From Sulfitobacter mediterraneus (lineage in GTDB: Bacteria; Pseudomonadota; Alphaproteobacteria; Rhodobacterales; Rhodobacteraceae): a stretch of DNA of 64,000 nt. The stretch lies in contig NZ_QBKU01000010.1 of the NCBI RefSeq assembly GCF_003054325.1, positions 107,908-171,907 of the forward strand. Reading direction: 5' to 3'. Position numbers and translations under genes: made by a program. Shown in pieces: positions 19,042-28,477 of the stretch. The notes under the pieces are model-generated. The model saw only the letters and a program-made list of their open reading frames with translations, had not been told where the DNA came from and searched no databases. Position 1 is the stretch's first letter; each line of letters starts with the position of its first letter.

Positions 19042-19731
19042 ATGTCTGAAAATGCACCCTCTGATTTAGTATTCATCATAAGGCTCGGGATTGTCACGAT
19101 CCTGCTTTGGATTTGTTCAAGAGCGTACGATTTTTGTATCAAACACGTAAGCCGGGCAGCAGAGCGAAATGCCTTTCTTCGGGCAATCTATGCAGAAGTG
19201 GATTTCAACACGTTTGATATGACGCGTTTCTTGGACAGCACTGTTTCGATAGATTTGCTTGCGCCACATCTTGAGAGAGCTGACTATATCCCGCATATCA
19301 CAGATGCCCGCCACACGGAAATTTACCGATCTAGGATCACCGAACTTGATGCATTGTCTGGACGATATGGACGGCACGAGAATTTGGTCGGCAGTCTCGT
19401 TCAGTTCTATGGTGAACTTGAGAAAGTCACTCAACAAATTGAAGGGCTGAGCAAGCCCAGTTTTGTCCAAATATCACCAAAAGGCAAAGCAGGAACAATC
19501 AACCGGATTTACAAGACCTGTGCTGTTTGTGAAGGCTTGGGAAAGGGGATTCTGTCGAAGATGGAGAAATCCTATCCTCGTCTGGGGCTAGAACCCATTG
19601 CGGAAAGCCATCAAGTTGAACGAAACATAAGGCCGATGAACCACACAGAAGCGGCCGATCGTCTGAAGAAACTCAGTTCAGATCTCAATAGGGTCAATAA
19701 TAGAACGCATTCCGGCTCTCCTCGTAGCTGA
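19042..19731 (+). CDS. Hypothetical membrane-anchored protein, AT-richer orphan
   Basis: I do not recognise a family. The 229-residue protein has one N-terminal membrane helix (about residues 9-27, VFIIRLGIVTILLWICSRA) and a soluble helical domain with several charged segments. A TCAVCEGLGKG stretch resembles half of a DnaJ-type Cys motif but occurs only once. Codon use and base composition are clearly more AT-rich than in the flanking ccmG and acnA. It begins 20 bases after ccmG and may ride on that transcript or be an inserted accessory gene. Confidence 0.6.
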   Translation: MSENAPSDLVFIIRLGIVTILLWICSRAYDFCIKHVSRAAERNAFLRAIYAEVDFNTFDMTRFLDSTVSIDLLAPHLERADYIPHITDARHTEIYRSRITELDALSGRYGRHENLVGSLVQFYGELEKVTQQIEGLSKPSFVQISPKGKAGTINRIYKTCAVCEGLGKGILSKMEKSYPRLGLEPIAESHQVERNIRPMNHTEAADRLKKLSSDLNRVNNRTHSGSPRS

Positions 19732-19760
19732 GGTATATATAGGATCAAATCGTCCTAAGG

Positions 19761-19803
19761 GCAAGTAAATGCACCGTTTGGGCCAGTTCGCCCAAACGGT
19801 GCA
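19761..19803 (-). terminator. Hairpin between the orphan gene and acnA
   Basis: A perfect 14-bp stem (TGCACCGTTTGGGC / GCCCAAACGGTGCA, loop CAGTTC, 19770-19803). On the minus strand it is followed by a short TTTACTT tract, so it most likely ends acnA transcription. The plus-strand side lacks a T-run. Confidence 0.7.
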
Positions 19804-19825
19804 TCAAAAAACTTTATTGCGGCAC

Positions 19826-22513
19826 TCAGCCCGCTTTGGCCAGATCGCGCAGCACGTAGTGCAGCACGCCGCCGTGTTCGATGTATTCGATCTCGATCGC
19901 GGTATCGATCCGGCATTTGATCATGATATTCTTGACCGTGCCGTCCGCCATGGTGATCGCGCAAGGCACTTCTTGCAGGGGTTGGATGGTGTCCAGACCG
20001 GAGATCGACACGGTTTCCTCACCCGTCAGGCCCAGCGATTTGCAGCTGTCACCATTGGTGAACTCAAACGGGATCACGCCCATGCCTACCAGGTTGGAGC
20101 GGTGGATGCGTTCAAAGCTTTCGGAAATCACAGCTTTGACGCCCAGCAGCGCCGTGCCTTTGGCCGCCCAGTCACGGCTGGAACCAGCGCCATATTGCTC
20201 GCCGCCAAAGACAACCAGCGGGGTGCCATTGGCCTGATGCGCCATGGCCGCGTCAAAGATCGAGGTCTGCGCGCCATCGGGGCCTTTGGTATAGCCACCT
20301 TCAACACCGTCCAGCATCTCGTTCTTGATGCGGATGTTGGCAAAGGTGCCACGCATCATCACTTCGTGGTTGCCCCGGCGAGAACCGTAGGAGTTGAACT
20401 CGCGCACCGGCACCTGACGTTCGGTCAGATACTGACCGGCAGGGGTGTCAGCTTTGAAAGAACCGGCAGGGGAAATGTGGTCCGTGGTGATCATATCACC
20501 CAGAACCGCAAGCACCTTGGCGCCCTCGATGTTGGTGATCACGCCAGGTTCCTTGCTCATCCCCTGGAAATAGGGCGGGTTCTGAACATAGGTGGATTGC
20601 ACCGGCCAGTCGTAGGTCTGGCTGTCTGTGGTTTCCACCGCCTGCCATTTCTCATCGCCTTTAAAGACGTCGGCGTATTTGGTCTGGAACGCCTCGCGGG
20701 TGACGGTCTGTTCAACCAGTTCCGCGACCTCTTGCGTGGTGGGCCAGATGTCCTTGAGGTAGACATCCTTGCCGTCCGGGGTCTGGGCAATCGGATCTGT
20801 CGCCAGATTGATATCCATCGTACCGGCCAGCGCATAAGCCACAACCAGCGGCGGGGAGGCGAGATAGTTAGCACGCACATCGGGGCTGATCCGGCCTTCG
20901 AAGTTGCGGTTGCCGGACAGCACAGATGTGGCCACCAGATCGCCTTCATTCACGGCTTTGCTGATCTCGGGCTGCAACGGGCCAGAGTTGCCGATACAGG
21001 TTGTGCAGCCATAGCCGACAAGGTTGAAACCGATTTTATCAAGATCGTCTTGTAGACCAGCCGCTTCAAGATAGGCGCTTACCACCTGAGAGCCGGGAGC
21101 AAGGGATGTCTTGACCCATGGTTTGCGGTCCAGACCCAAGGCGGCGGCCTTGCGTGCCACAAGGCCCGCGCCGATCATCACATAGGGGTTGGATGTGTTG
21201 GTGCATGAGGTGATCGAAGCGATCACAACCTTGCCGGATTCCAGCGTGTAATCCTCGCCGTCTACCGCTACCTGCTTGCCCATCGGGCGTTTGAAGGTAT
21301 TGGCCATCTCATCGGCAAAGGCCGCCTTGGCATTGGTCAGCGCAACGTAATCCTGCGGGCGTTTCGGGCCAGAGATCGCAGGCACGATGGTGCCCATATC
21401 AAGGCTCAATGTGTCGGTGTAGACCGGCGCGTAATCGTCGCCGCGCCACATGCCGTTTTCCTTGGCGTAGGCTTCGACCAGTGCGATGCGGTCCTCGTCC
21501 CGGCCCGTGGTGCGCATGTAGCGCAGGGTTTCGCCATCAATCGGGAAGAAACCGCAGGTCGCGCCATATTCGGGCGCCATGTTGGCGATAGTCGCACGGT
21601 CCGCCAGTGGCAGGCTATCAAGGCCCGCACCGTAGAATTCCACAAATTTACCAACCACGCCTTTTTCGCGCAGCATCTCGACCACTTTCAGCACCAGGTC
21701 CGTACCTGTGGTGCCTTCCATCATCGCGCCTGTCAGCTCAAAGCCGACAACTTCGGGGATCAGCATCGAGATCGGCTGGCCCAGCATCGCCGCTTCGGCC
21801 TCGATCCCGCCAACGCCCCAGCCCAGAACGGCCATGCCGTTGACCATGGTGGTGTGGCTGTCGGTGCCGACCAATGTGTCAGGATAGGCAACCTCTTCGC
21901 CGTTCTGATCCGTGTCGGTCCAGACGGTTTGCGCCAGATACTCAAGGTTCACCTGGTGGCAGATGCCGGTGCCGGGGGGCACAACGCGGAAGTTGTTAAA
22001 CGCCTTCTGGCCCCACTTGAGGAAGGTGTAGCGTTCCATGTTCCGCTCATATTCGCGGTCCACGTTCATCTGGAACGCGCGCGGGTTGCCGAATTCGTCA
22101 ATCATCACCGAGTGGTCAATGACCAGATCAACAGGGTTCAGCGGGTTGATCTTCTCCGCGTCACCGCCAAGTGCGACCAGACCGTCACGCATCGCGGCCA
22201 GATCGACAACTGCCGGAACGCCGGTGAAATCCTGCATCAACACACGGGCCGGGCGATAGGCAATCTCGCGCGGGTTTTTGCCGCCCTTGGCGCCCCATTC
22301 GGCAAAGGCCTTGATGTCGTCCACGGTGACAGTCTTGCCATCCTCGAAGCGCAACATGTTTTCCAGCACCACCTTCAGCGCGGCGGGCAGCTTGGAAAAG
22401 TCACCAAGCCCGGCGTCTTGCGCGGCGGGGATTGAATAATAGGAAATTTTCTGGCTGCCCGCAGTGATGGATTTGCGGGTCTTTGCGGTGTCCTGACCAA
22501 CGGTAATTGTCAT
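19826..22513 (-). CDS. acnA: Aconitate hydratase AcnA
   Basis: TCA-cycle enzyme that isomerises citrate to isocitrate through cis-aconitate using a [4Fe-4S] cluster. The 895-residue size and domain order match the AcnA/IRP1 class. Iron-sulfur ligand segments are visible as [12 protein letters not shown] and [15 protein letters not shown]. The C-terminal swivel domain has the [19 protein letters not shown] and [13 protein letters not shown] active-site segments. The ATG at 22513 has a GGGAG site upstream; an in-frame start at 22579 lacks family similarity. A palindrome lies about 100 bases upstream. Confidence 0.97.
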   Translation of the reverse strand: MTITVGQDTAKTRKSITAGSQKISYYSIPAAQDAGLGDFSKLPAALKVVLENMLRFEDGKTVTVDDIKAFAEWGAKGGKNPREIAYRPARVLMQDFTGVPAVVDLAAMRDGLVALGGDAEKINPLNPVDLVIDHSVMIDEFGNPRAFQMNVDREYERNMERYTFLKWGQKAFNNFRVVPPGTGICHQVNLEYLAQTVWTDTDQNGEEVAYPDTLVGTDSHTTMVNGMAVLGWGVGGIEAEAAMLGQPISMLIPEVVGFELTGAMMEGTTGTDLVLKVVEMLREKGVVGKFVEFYGAGLDSLPLADRATIANMAPEYGATCGFFPIDGETLRYMRTTGRDEDRIALVEAYAKENGMWRGDDYAPVYTDTLSLDMGTIVPAISGPKRPQDYVALTNAKAAFADEMANTFKRPMGKQVAVDGEDYTLESGKVVIASITSCTNTSNPYVMIGAGLVARKAAALGLDRKPWVKTSLAPGSQVVSAYLEAAGLQDDLDKIGFNLVGYGCTTCIGNSGPLQPEISKAVNEGDLVATSVLSGNRNFEGRISPDVRANYLASPPLVVAYALAGTMDINLATDPIAQTPDGKDVYLKDIWPTTQEVAELVEQTVTREAFQTKYADVFKGDEKWQAVETTDSQTYDWPVQSTYVQNPPYFQGMSKEPGVITNIEGAKVLAVLGDMITTDHISPAGSFKADTPAGQYLTERQVPVREFNSYGSRRGNHEVMMRGTFANIRIKNEMLDGVEGGYTKGPDGAQTSIFDAAMAHQANGTPLVVFGGEQYGAGSSRDWAAKGTALLGVKAVISESFERIHRSNLVGMGVIPFEFTNGDSCKSLGLTGEETVSISGLDTIQPLQEVPCAITMADGTVKNIMIKCRIDTAIEIEYIEHGGVLHYVLRDLAKAG

Positions 22514-22614
22514 GGAGTGGCTCCCTTCGGGGTCTGATGGGTGGCGTTTCTGGCGCCTCAATGCCATCTGGCGAGGCACGTTTCAACCACTATTAGTGGC
22601 ATTTGAGCTATTTT

Positions 22615-22630
22615 GTATACCATGGTGTAC
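22615..22630. promoter_or_regulatory. Near-perfect palindrome between acnA and the DUF1223 gene
   Basis: GTATACCATGGTGTAC differs from its own reverse complement at only one symmetric pair. It lies 102 bases upstream of the acnA ATG and 118 bases upstream of the divergent DUF1223 gene. GTATAC-containing dyads resemble operators of GntR-type regulators, but the bound factor is unknown. Confidence 0.4.
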
Positions 22631-22747
22631 CGAAATTCCATGTTTTATTGGCCCATGGCTCACGCAGGCTCTCAAGAAACCTTGATTGGTTATTTCAGGG
22701 CCGGGCGGTTAGATGCTGTATATCCCGGCGTGTTGTGATGGAATCAG

Positions 22748-23446
22748 ATGAATTTTCTAAAATACTCTCTTCTTGCAGGTTTGATGGCGCTGGCCGCGCC
22801 GCTGTCTGCGCAAGACACACCTGTGGTGGTCGAGCTTTATACCTCGCAGGGATGTTCATCCTGCCCGCCGGCCGACCAAATCCTGCATGAACTGGCCGAC
22901 CGTGATGATGTGATCGCGCTGGCGCTGCATGTGGATTATTGGGACTATATCGGCTGGAAAGACCCCTTTGGCGATCCCGCCCATGCCGAGCGGCAGCGCG
23001 CCTATGCCGCCGCAGGACATCGCCGCTCAATCTATACGCCGGAAATGATCGTGCAGGGCCAAACCGATATCGTCGGCGCAAAACCCATGGCGCTGGCCAA
23101 AGCGATTGCCGAACACGCCCGACAAGCGCCCAAAGTTGCGGTGACATTGTCCCGCGATGGCGATGCGCTCAAGATCACAGCGGAACGTCTGGCCCAAGTG
23201 CAAGGCGACATGACCGTTCATATGCTGCGCTATCAGCCGCGCCAGACAACCCATATCAAACGCGGCGAAAACGCAGGTAGAACTGTGGAATATGCAAATA
23301 TCGTCGAAGGGTGGACCGTTCTGGGCCATTGGGACGGGCAAAAGGCGCTTGATCTGGTGGCACAGGTGGAGGGCGACAACCCATCGGTGGTGATCATTCA
23401 GGGGCGCAATGCCGGACCGATCTTTGGTGCGGCCCGCCTGCGCTGA
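22748..23446 (+). CDS. DUF1223 family exported thioredoxin-fold protein
   Basis: A 232-residue protein with a cleavable-type signal peptide (about residues 1-21, ending SAQ) and an N-terminal thioredoxin-like core VVELYTSQGCSSCPPADQIL. The CSSC pair and the following HVDYWDYIGWKDPF segment are characteristic of DUF1223. The CxxC suggests redox activity in the periplasm, but no member is well characterised to my knowledge. Divergent from acnA. Confidence 0.85.
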   Translation: MNFLKYSLLAGLMALAAPLSAQDTPVVVELYTSQGCSSCPPADQILHELADRDDVIALALHVDYWDYIGWKDPFGDPAHAERQRAYAAAGHRRSIYTPEMIVQGQTDIVGAKPMALAKAIAEHARQAPKVAVTLSRDGDALKITAERLAQVQGDMTVHMLRYQPRQTTHIKRGENAGRTVEYANIVEGWTVLGHWDGQKALDLVAQVEGDNPSVVIIQGRNAGPIFGAARLR

Positions 23447-23459
23447 CCCCCAAAGCAAT

Positions 23460-24368
23460 CTAAGGTTCGTGACTGCGCCAACGGCGGTGGACCCAGAACC
23501 ATTGTTCGGGGCGTTTGGCCACTTGCGCGGCAAGGCTGTCGTTGATCGCCTGCGTCATGGTCTGGGCATCCGAATGCGGCACAGGCGCCTCTAGCAAGGT
23601 CTGAAAAGACAGCCCGTCAGGCTGGCGAATGCCATAAAACGGGATCAGTAGGGCATCGTAACGCAGCGCAAGTTCCGCCGCTGACAAGGCCGTGCGGGCA
23701 GGCTCCCCCATAAAATCAAGGATCGGCGCATACATCACGTGCTGATCAAACAGCAGCACCAATTGCCCGCCCCCCTTGAGATGTCGCACAAATCCGGCGG
23801 TGCCCTTGCGCCCTTGCGGAAAGACCGGCCCGCCAAAAGCTTCCATGGTTTTCACATAGTGGGCATTGAAATAGGGGTTTTTCATATCCCGGTAGAGCCC
23901 GCCAATATCGAACCCACGCGCCACCAAGGCGGCGCGGGTGGCCTCGTAATTGCCAAAATGGCCAGTGACAAGGATCACGGGTCGGTCTGCGGCGGCGGCT
24001 TCTTCAAGGGCGGCAAACCCCGGACCTTCGGGGGTGATCTTGGCCATACGGGCAGGAAAATCACGGGCGGAATAGTTTTCGATAAAGCTGCGCCCGACGT
24101 TGTTGAGGCAGTCCGAGGCGATTTGCTGTCGCTGCGCGTCGCCCATTTCGGGATGGATCAGCGCCAGATTGTCCAAGGCCCGTTTGCGATAGCCCGCAAC
24201 CGGGCCGATCACATGCTGCACCAGCCAGCCGACAAAACGCACCCGCAGGCTATAGGGCAGCGCCAGCGCCAGCCGGATCACGGCGACGATCAACAGGTTG
24301 GTGGTGTAATGGACAAATTTGCGCAGCCGGGGCGGATCATTTGCATCTCTGGGGGCAGGGGCGGACAT
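23460..24368 (-). CDS. LpxL/HtrB-family lysophospholipid or lipid A acyltransferase
   Basis: A 302-residue inner-membrane acyltransferase of the LpxL/LpxM family, which adds secondary acyl chains to lipid A or acylates other lipids. The catalytic H-x4-E motif is visible in VTGHFGNYEATRAAL. It has an N-terminal hydrophobic anchor (about 22-45), and later motifs include FDQHVMYAPILDFMG. The start ATG at 24368 is the only clear option, although its ribosome-binding site is weak. It stands alone on the minus strand. Acyl donor and acceptor cannot be inferred. Confidence 0.85.
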   Translation of the reverse strand: MSAPAPRDANDPPRLRKFVHYTTNLLIVAVIRLALALPYSLRVRFVGWLVQHVIGPVAGYRKRALDNLALIHPEMGDAQRQQIASDCLNNVGRSFIENYSARDFPARMAKITPEGPGFAALEEAAAADRPVILVTGHFGNYEATRAALVARGFDIGGLYRDMKNPYFNAHYVKTMEAFGGPVFPQGRKGTAGFVRHLKGGGQLVLLFDQHVMYAPILDFMGEPARTALSAAELALRYDALLIPFYGIRQPDGLSFQTLLEAPVPHSDAQTMTQAINDSLAAQVAKRPEQWFWVHRRWRSHEP

Positions 24369-24481
24369 AAGCCTCGATCAGCTGTGGCGATTACGCCAGA
24401 CATAGCCCGCCCGCCCAGCGGCAACAAGTCACCACCCGCAGTATGGGCGGTGATCGCCCGCCCCCGCCAAGAGGGGCGTTC

Positions 24482-25552
24482 CTAATCTTCGTCTTCTTCC
24501 TCAACCACCAAAAGCAGATCGCCAGATTGTTCCATTGCGCGGATCACCTCGACAATATCGGCCATCGCGGCCTCGACATCGGCGGCTTTGACCTTGCCGG
24601 CCTCGCCAATCTCTTCGCGCAGTTGATCGGCCATGCGGCCTGACATGTTCTCCAACACAAAATCACGCGAAGCGGCAAATCCAGCCGCCTCTGCACCGGC
24701 GAGGGCCAACACCAGCTTGTCCTGATCCACCTCCCGCAGGATGCGGGGAATGTCGCGCGGGGCGATGCGGGCGGGGATATTGGCAAAGGTAAAGATCGCC
24801 TTGCGCACGGCATTGGCAAAGCCCTGATCGGTTTCGTCGAGGCCCGTCAGCAAATCATCACGGGTCACATTGGTGGAGGAGTTCAGGATCGCGCCGACCC
24901 TTTCAACCGGATCACTGTCAAAGGCGGTGGCGGGCTGTGCGTCCAGCTGGCTGGCCAAAGACAGGCCGATCCGGTCCACCGCTTCGGGTGTGACTGCGCC
25001 GGTGAGCGAAACCGCATAGGTGATCCGCCGCGCCTGCGGGCCAGGCAGTTTGCCAAGGATCTCGGCAGACATGGCAACGGGCAATTTCGAGAGCATCACC
25101 GCCGCCACCTCAATGCTTTCGTTTTCAACGGCGGGCAGCAGGCGGTCTGCGCCCAATTCGCCAAGCCGCGCCCACGGGTTGCCGAACTGGCGCACGCCGG
25201 CCTCTTTGCGCAGCCGCGCGGCGGTGTGGGGGCTGATCTTGCCATCAAGGGCATCCAGCGCCCCGGCGATGCCCGCCGGAAAGGACAGGCCGACTTTCTC
25301 CACCTCACCGGCAAATTCCTCAACCACAGCCATCAAGGTGTCACGGTCCACCACGCGCATCTTTCCCATCTGGTGGGTTAGATTGGCCTGCAATTCATCC
25401 GGCAAATCTTCAAGGGGGATATCGGCCCCGTCATTGAGCAAAAGGCGCACGATGATCGCCGCCTTTGCGCGGCGGCTAAGCGAAACGGAAACGCCGCCCC
25501 CGTCAAGGACAGGAAGCGGCGCCAGGCTGTTCATCGGAACGATATCGTTCAT
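24482..25552 (-). CDS. FliG-domain flagellar motor switch-like protein
   Basis: A 356-residue protein related to FliG, the rotor component that contacts MotA and sets torque and direction. The N-terminal RRAKAAIIVRLLLNDG segment and the C-terminal domain (KAIFTFANIPARIAPRDIPRIL, then DKLVLALAGAEAAGFAASRDFVLENMSGR) match FliG's middle and C-terminal domains. It ends in an acidic EEEDED tail. The ATG at 25552 follows GGGGGATTGG. No other flagellar basal-body gene is nearby, and the middle region diverges, so it may be a paralogue rather than the main motor protein. Confidence 0.8.
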   Translation of the reverse strand: MNDIVPMNSLAPLPVLDGGGVSVSLSRRAKAAIIVRLLLNDGADIPLEDLPDELQANLTHQMGKMRVVDRDTLMAVVEEFAGEVEKVGLSFPAGIAGALDALDGKISPHTAARLRKEAGVRQFGNPWARLGELGADRLLPAVENESIEVAAVMLSKLPVAMSAEILGKLPGPQARRITYAVSLTGAVTPEAVDRIGLSLASQLDAQPATAFDSDPVERVGAILNSSTNVTRDDLLTGLDETDQGFANAVRKAIFTFANIPARIAPRDIPRILREVDQDKLVLALAGAEAAGFAASRDFVLENMSGRMADQLREEIGEAGKVKAADVEAAMADIVEVIRAMEQSGDLLLVVEEEDED

Positions 25553-25615
25553 CTTGGCCAATCCCCCGGAGCGTGCGGGGCAGGTGTGACAGGCAAAGAT
25601 GAAAAAAGATTGAAA

Positions 25616-26146
25616 TCAATAGTTGTAAGTGCGTCCCGCCGCGATGGCCTTGCGCAGGGAGGCTTCGGCCCATGTGCCGCTGCCGCCATGGCTGCGGATC
25701 AGGCGCAATTGCTCAAGCGCCTCGGCAACGCGGCCCTCTTCGACAAAACCTTGGCCCATGTAGGACCGGGCCAGCACATTGGCCGGGTTCACCACTAAGG
25801 CGCGGTTGTAATAGGACATCGCCAGATCGGTCTTGCCCATCTTGCGGTTGGTAAAGCCCAGATAGGTCAAGGTGCGGTCATCATCCTGCGGCATCGCGGC
25901 CAGAACGGTCTGCGCATCATCATAGCGGCCCGCATAGGCCAGCTGGCGCACGGTTTGATAAAGCGTGTCCGTGTCCAAATGGCTTTCTTCAGCGTTCACG
26001 CAAGCTTTGGTCTTTTTGTCATAGACCTGCCCCTTTTTGCACTTCGGCTTCGATGGTGCGGTTTCATCACCGCCGCCAGCTGCGTAAAGGGCTGTGCCCA
26101 TGCTGAGCGGAAGGGCGAGGGCGGATGCCATAACAAAATACTTCAT
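25616..26146 (-). CDS. Exported TPR protein with a C-x2-G-x2-YD-x5-C motif
   Basis: A 177-residue product with a signal peptide (MKYFVMASALALPLSMGTALYAA), then a short two-cysteine motif (CKKGQVYDKKTKAC, about residues 37-50) and TPR-like repeats (for example DLAMSYYNRALVVNPANVLARSYMGQGFVEEGR). TPR domains bind partner proteins. The ATG at 26146 has AGGAG upstream, and the upstream in-frame extension is low-complexity intergenic sequence. It shares the cysteine motif with the small exported protein encoded just upstream (26316-26477). Role unknown. Confidence 0.8.
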   Translation of the reverse strand: MKYFVMASALALPLSMGTALYAAGGGDETAPSKPKCKKGQVYDKKTKACVNAEESHLDTDTLYQTVRQLAYAGRYDDAQTVLAAMPQDDDRTLTYLGFTNRKMGKTDLAMSYYNRALVVNPANVLARSYMGQGFVEEGRVAEALEQLRLIRSHGGSGTWAEASLRKAIAAGRTYNY

Positions 26147-26315
26147 AAAAACTCCTGATATTCGTGTCTGAAGGATATCACACAGAGATAACCCGCAGGG
26201 GCGCAAATTTATTCGCTCACGGATGTTTGATTTTTTGAAAAAAACGGGGCGGCGGTGGAAAGTGTAATCTTTCCAGCCGCTTGTTGGTATCTTGGCGGAT
26301 AATCTAGAGCGCCGA

Positions 26316-26477
26316 TCAGGTGCTGACCGGCAGGCAACTGTGGCTGCCATGGTCATAGGCGGTTCCCTCGGCACAGGACATCGCCTGTTTTTCCTTGCCA
26401 TTTGAACAGCCCATCGCAAGGCTCAGACTGGGAGCTGCGGTGAGGGCGAGGGCAATCAAAAGGGTCTTGGTCTTCAT
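26316..26477 (-). CDS. Small exported protein with a C-x2-G-x2-YD-x5-C motif
   Basis: A 53-residue product too short for most gene finders. The ATG at 26477 has AAGGAG upstream at good spacing. A signal peptide (about residues 1-21, TLLIALALTAAPSLSLA) precedes a mature part of about 32 residues with three cysteines, including CAEGTAYDHGSHSC, which matches position for position the motif in the neighbouring TPR protein. I recall similar small proteins next to purB in other Roseobacters. Periplasmic; function unknown. Confidence 0.75.
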   Translation of the reverse strand: MKTKTLLIALALTAAPSLSLAMGCSNGKEKQAMSCAEGTAYDHGSHSCLPVST

Positions 26478-26586
26478 GGTCCGTCTCCTTTGGTTGATAG
26501 AGTTAAGCTACACCGATGGGCGGATATTTCAAATGTTGAGAGGTTAGACCGGTATCATTGCGCGAGAAGCGGCCTGTTTTGCGGCC

Positions 26587-26623
26587 AAAACAAACAATCC
26601 CGCCCGATGAAGGGGCGGGATTG
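26587..26623 (-). terminator. Terminator downstream of purB
   Basis: A perfect 11-bp stem (CAATCCCGCCC / GGGCGGGATTG at 26595-26605 and 26613-26623). On the minus strand it is followed by TTTGTTTT; on the plus strand by GAGTTTTTC, so it could act in both directions. Confidence 0.85.
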
Positions 26624-26673
26624 AGTTTTTCTTGCCAAATGAAGCAGGGGCCGTGGCCGCCAGAAACGTGGAT

Positions 26674-27978
26674 TTATTCGCCAAAAACGCGGGCGAAGAT
26701 CGTATCGACGTGCTTGGTGTGATACCCAAGGTCGAATTTCTCTTCGATTTCTGCGGCGCTGAGGGATTTCAGGACGTCCTCATCCGCCAGCAGTTCGGTT
26801 TTGAAGTCTTTGCCTTCTTCCCAAACCTTCATCGCATTGCGCTGCACCAGCTTGTAGCTGTCTTCGCGGCTGACGCCCGCTTGGGTCAGGGCCAGCAAAA
26901 CCCGCTGTGACATCACCAGGCCGCGGAATTTGTTCATATTGGCCAGCATGTTGTCGGGATAGATCACCAGCTTGTCTACGACAGACGTCAGGCGGGCGAG
27001 AGCAAAATCAAGGGTGATTGTGGTGTCGGGGCCGATGTTACGCTCAACCGAGCTGTGGGAGATGTCCCGCTCGTGCCAGAGCGCTACGTTTTCCATTGCG
27101 GGCACAACGGCCATTCGTACCAGACGGGCCAGACCCGTCAGGTTTTCGGTCAGAACCGGGTTGCGTTTGTGCGGCATCGCAGAGGAGCCTTTTTGGCCCT
27201 TTGAGAAAAACTCTTCGGCCTCAAGCACTTCGGTGCGTTGCATATGGCGGATCTCGGTGGCGATGTTTTCAATCGACGATCCAACAACACCCAGCGCAGC
27301 AAAGAACGCCGCGTGGCGATCGCGCGGGATCACCTGGGTGCTGATTGGTTCGGGCTTGAGGCCCAGTTTGGCGCAGACATGTTCTTCGACGGCGGGGTCG
27401 ATATTGGCAAAGGTGCCAACCGCGCCAGAGATGGCGCCGGTGGCGATCTCGTCGCGTGCGGTGCGCAGGCGTGTCAGGTTGCGGTCCATTTCGGCGTAGA
27501 AACGCGCAAAGGTCAGGCCCATGGTGGTGGGCTCGGCGTGGATGCCATGGCTGCGCCCGATGCGTACGGTCATTTTATGTTCAAGCGCCCGGCGCTTGAG
27601 CGCGGCCAGCAGCCCCTCCATATCCGCAATCAACAAGTCGGCGGCGCGGGTCAATTGGACGTTAAAGCAGGTATCCAGCACATCGGAAGAGGTCATGCCC
27701 TGATGCACAAAGCGCGCCTCGTCGCTGCCGACATGTTCGGCCAGATGGGTGAGGAAGGCGATGACGTCATGTTTGGTCACGGCCTCGATCTCGTCGATGC
27801 GGGCCACGTCAAACTCGACATCCTTGGCTTTCCACACCGCGTCCGCGTTTTCGCGGGGGATCACGCCGATGTCTGCCATCGCATCGCAGGCATGTGCCTC
27901 GATCTCATACCAGATCCGGAATTTTGTCTCCGGAGACCAGATCGCAACCATATCGGGACGGGAATAGCGGGGGATCAT
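26674..27978 (-). CDS. purB: Adenylosuccinate lyase
   Basis: Catalyses two steps of purine synthesis: SAICAR to AICAR plus fumarate, and adenylosuccinate to AMP plus fumarate. The 434-residue product starts MIPRYSRPDMVAIWSPETKF and carries the fumarase/aspartase superfamily signature SSAMPHKRNP together with the HQGMTSSDVLDT and GRSHGIHAEPTTMG catalytic segments. Start ATG at 27978 with AAGGTG upstream. An in-frame extension to 28185 has no similarity. Terminator at 26587-26623. Confidence 0.97.
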   Translation of the reverse strand: MIPRYSRPDMVAIWSPETKFRIWYEIEAHACDAMADIGVIPRENADAVWKAKDVEFDVARIDEIEAVTKHDVIAFLTHLAEHVGSDEARFVHQGMTSSDVLDTCFNVQLTRAADLLIADMEGLLAALKRRALEHKMTVRIGRSHGIHAEPTTMGLTFARFYAEMDRNLTRLRTARDEIATGAISGAVGTFANIDPAVEEHVCAKLGLKPEPISTQVIPRDRHAAFFAALGVVGSSIENIATEIRHMQRTEVLEAEEFFSKGQKGSSAMPHKRNPVLTENLTGLARLVRMAVVPAMENVALWHERDISHSSVERNIGPDTTITLDFALARLTSVVDKLVIYPDNMLANMNKFRGLVMSQRVLLALTQAGVSREDSYKLVQRNAMKVWEEGKDFKTELLADEDVLKSLSAAEIEEKFDLGYHTKHVDTIFARVFGE

Positions 27979-28062
27979 CGGCACACACCTTTTTGTGACT
28001 GTTTTAGGGGTCACGGGCGCAATAGACTGCCGCAGGGGTAAGAACAAGGCAGGAGCCAAAAG

Positions 28063-28410
28063 ATGCGTCAATTCGTGCTGTTTTTCATGCTGTGCTGGCC
28101 GTTTGCGGTGCAAGCGGACGAGGCGGCTTGGACGCCGCTCAGCGGGGCAGAGATCAGCGCCGCCTTGACAGGTAGGGTGGTGCAATACGGATCGGCCTGG
28201 CAGGATTTTCGCGCCTCGGGCAAGACTTTGTACAATGCGGGCCGCGATTCATGGGGGTACTGGCGGGTTGAGGGCGATCAATATTGTAGCCAATGGCCGC
28301 CATCAGATCTTTGGGCGTGCTATGACATGACCGGAAATGGAGACCGGTTGCGGTTTATCGGGGCGGCGGGGGATATATCCGAGGCAGTTTATCGTCCTGC
28401 GGCCGATTAG
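28063..28410 (+). CDS. Small exported hypothetical protein
   Basis: A 115-residue product with a signal peptide (about residues 1-18, ending VQA) and a mature domain with two cysteines (GDQYCSQWPPSDLWACYDM) that could pair. The pattern YNAGRDSWGYWRVEGDQYC is reminiscent of small periplasmic proteins in Rhodobacterales that I cannot name. Preceded by CAGGAG-like sequence at 28050. Divergent from purB. Function unknown. Confidence 0.7.
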   Translation: MRQFVLFFMLCWPFAVQADEAAWTPLSGAEISAALTGRVVQYGSAWQDFRASGKTLYNAGRDSWGYWRVEGDQYCSQWPPSDLWACYDMTGNGDRLRFIGAAGDISEAVYRPAAD

Positions 28411-28443
28411 GTGGCCAGCCCCCATCGGTGCGGTGCACCGATT

Positions 28444-28470
28444 CCCCCGGAGTATTTGATGCCAAAAAGG
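28444..28470. repeat. Intergenic CCCCCGGAGTATTT-type motif, copy 1
   Basis: CCCCCGGAGTATTTGATGCC followed by AAAAAGG lies just past the stop of the minus-strand hydrolase-OsmC gene. Read from that gene it is TTTTTGGCATCAAATACTCC then GGGGG. A diverged copy occurs at 52012-52043 in the same position relative to its gene. I recall similar sequences near gene ends in many Roseobacter genomes. An adjacent inverted repeat (ATCGGTG-CGGTG-CACCGAT, 28424-28442) may form a hairpin with it. Confidence 0.45.
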
Positions 28471-28477
28471 GGGGAGG

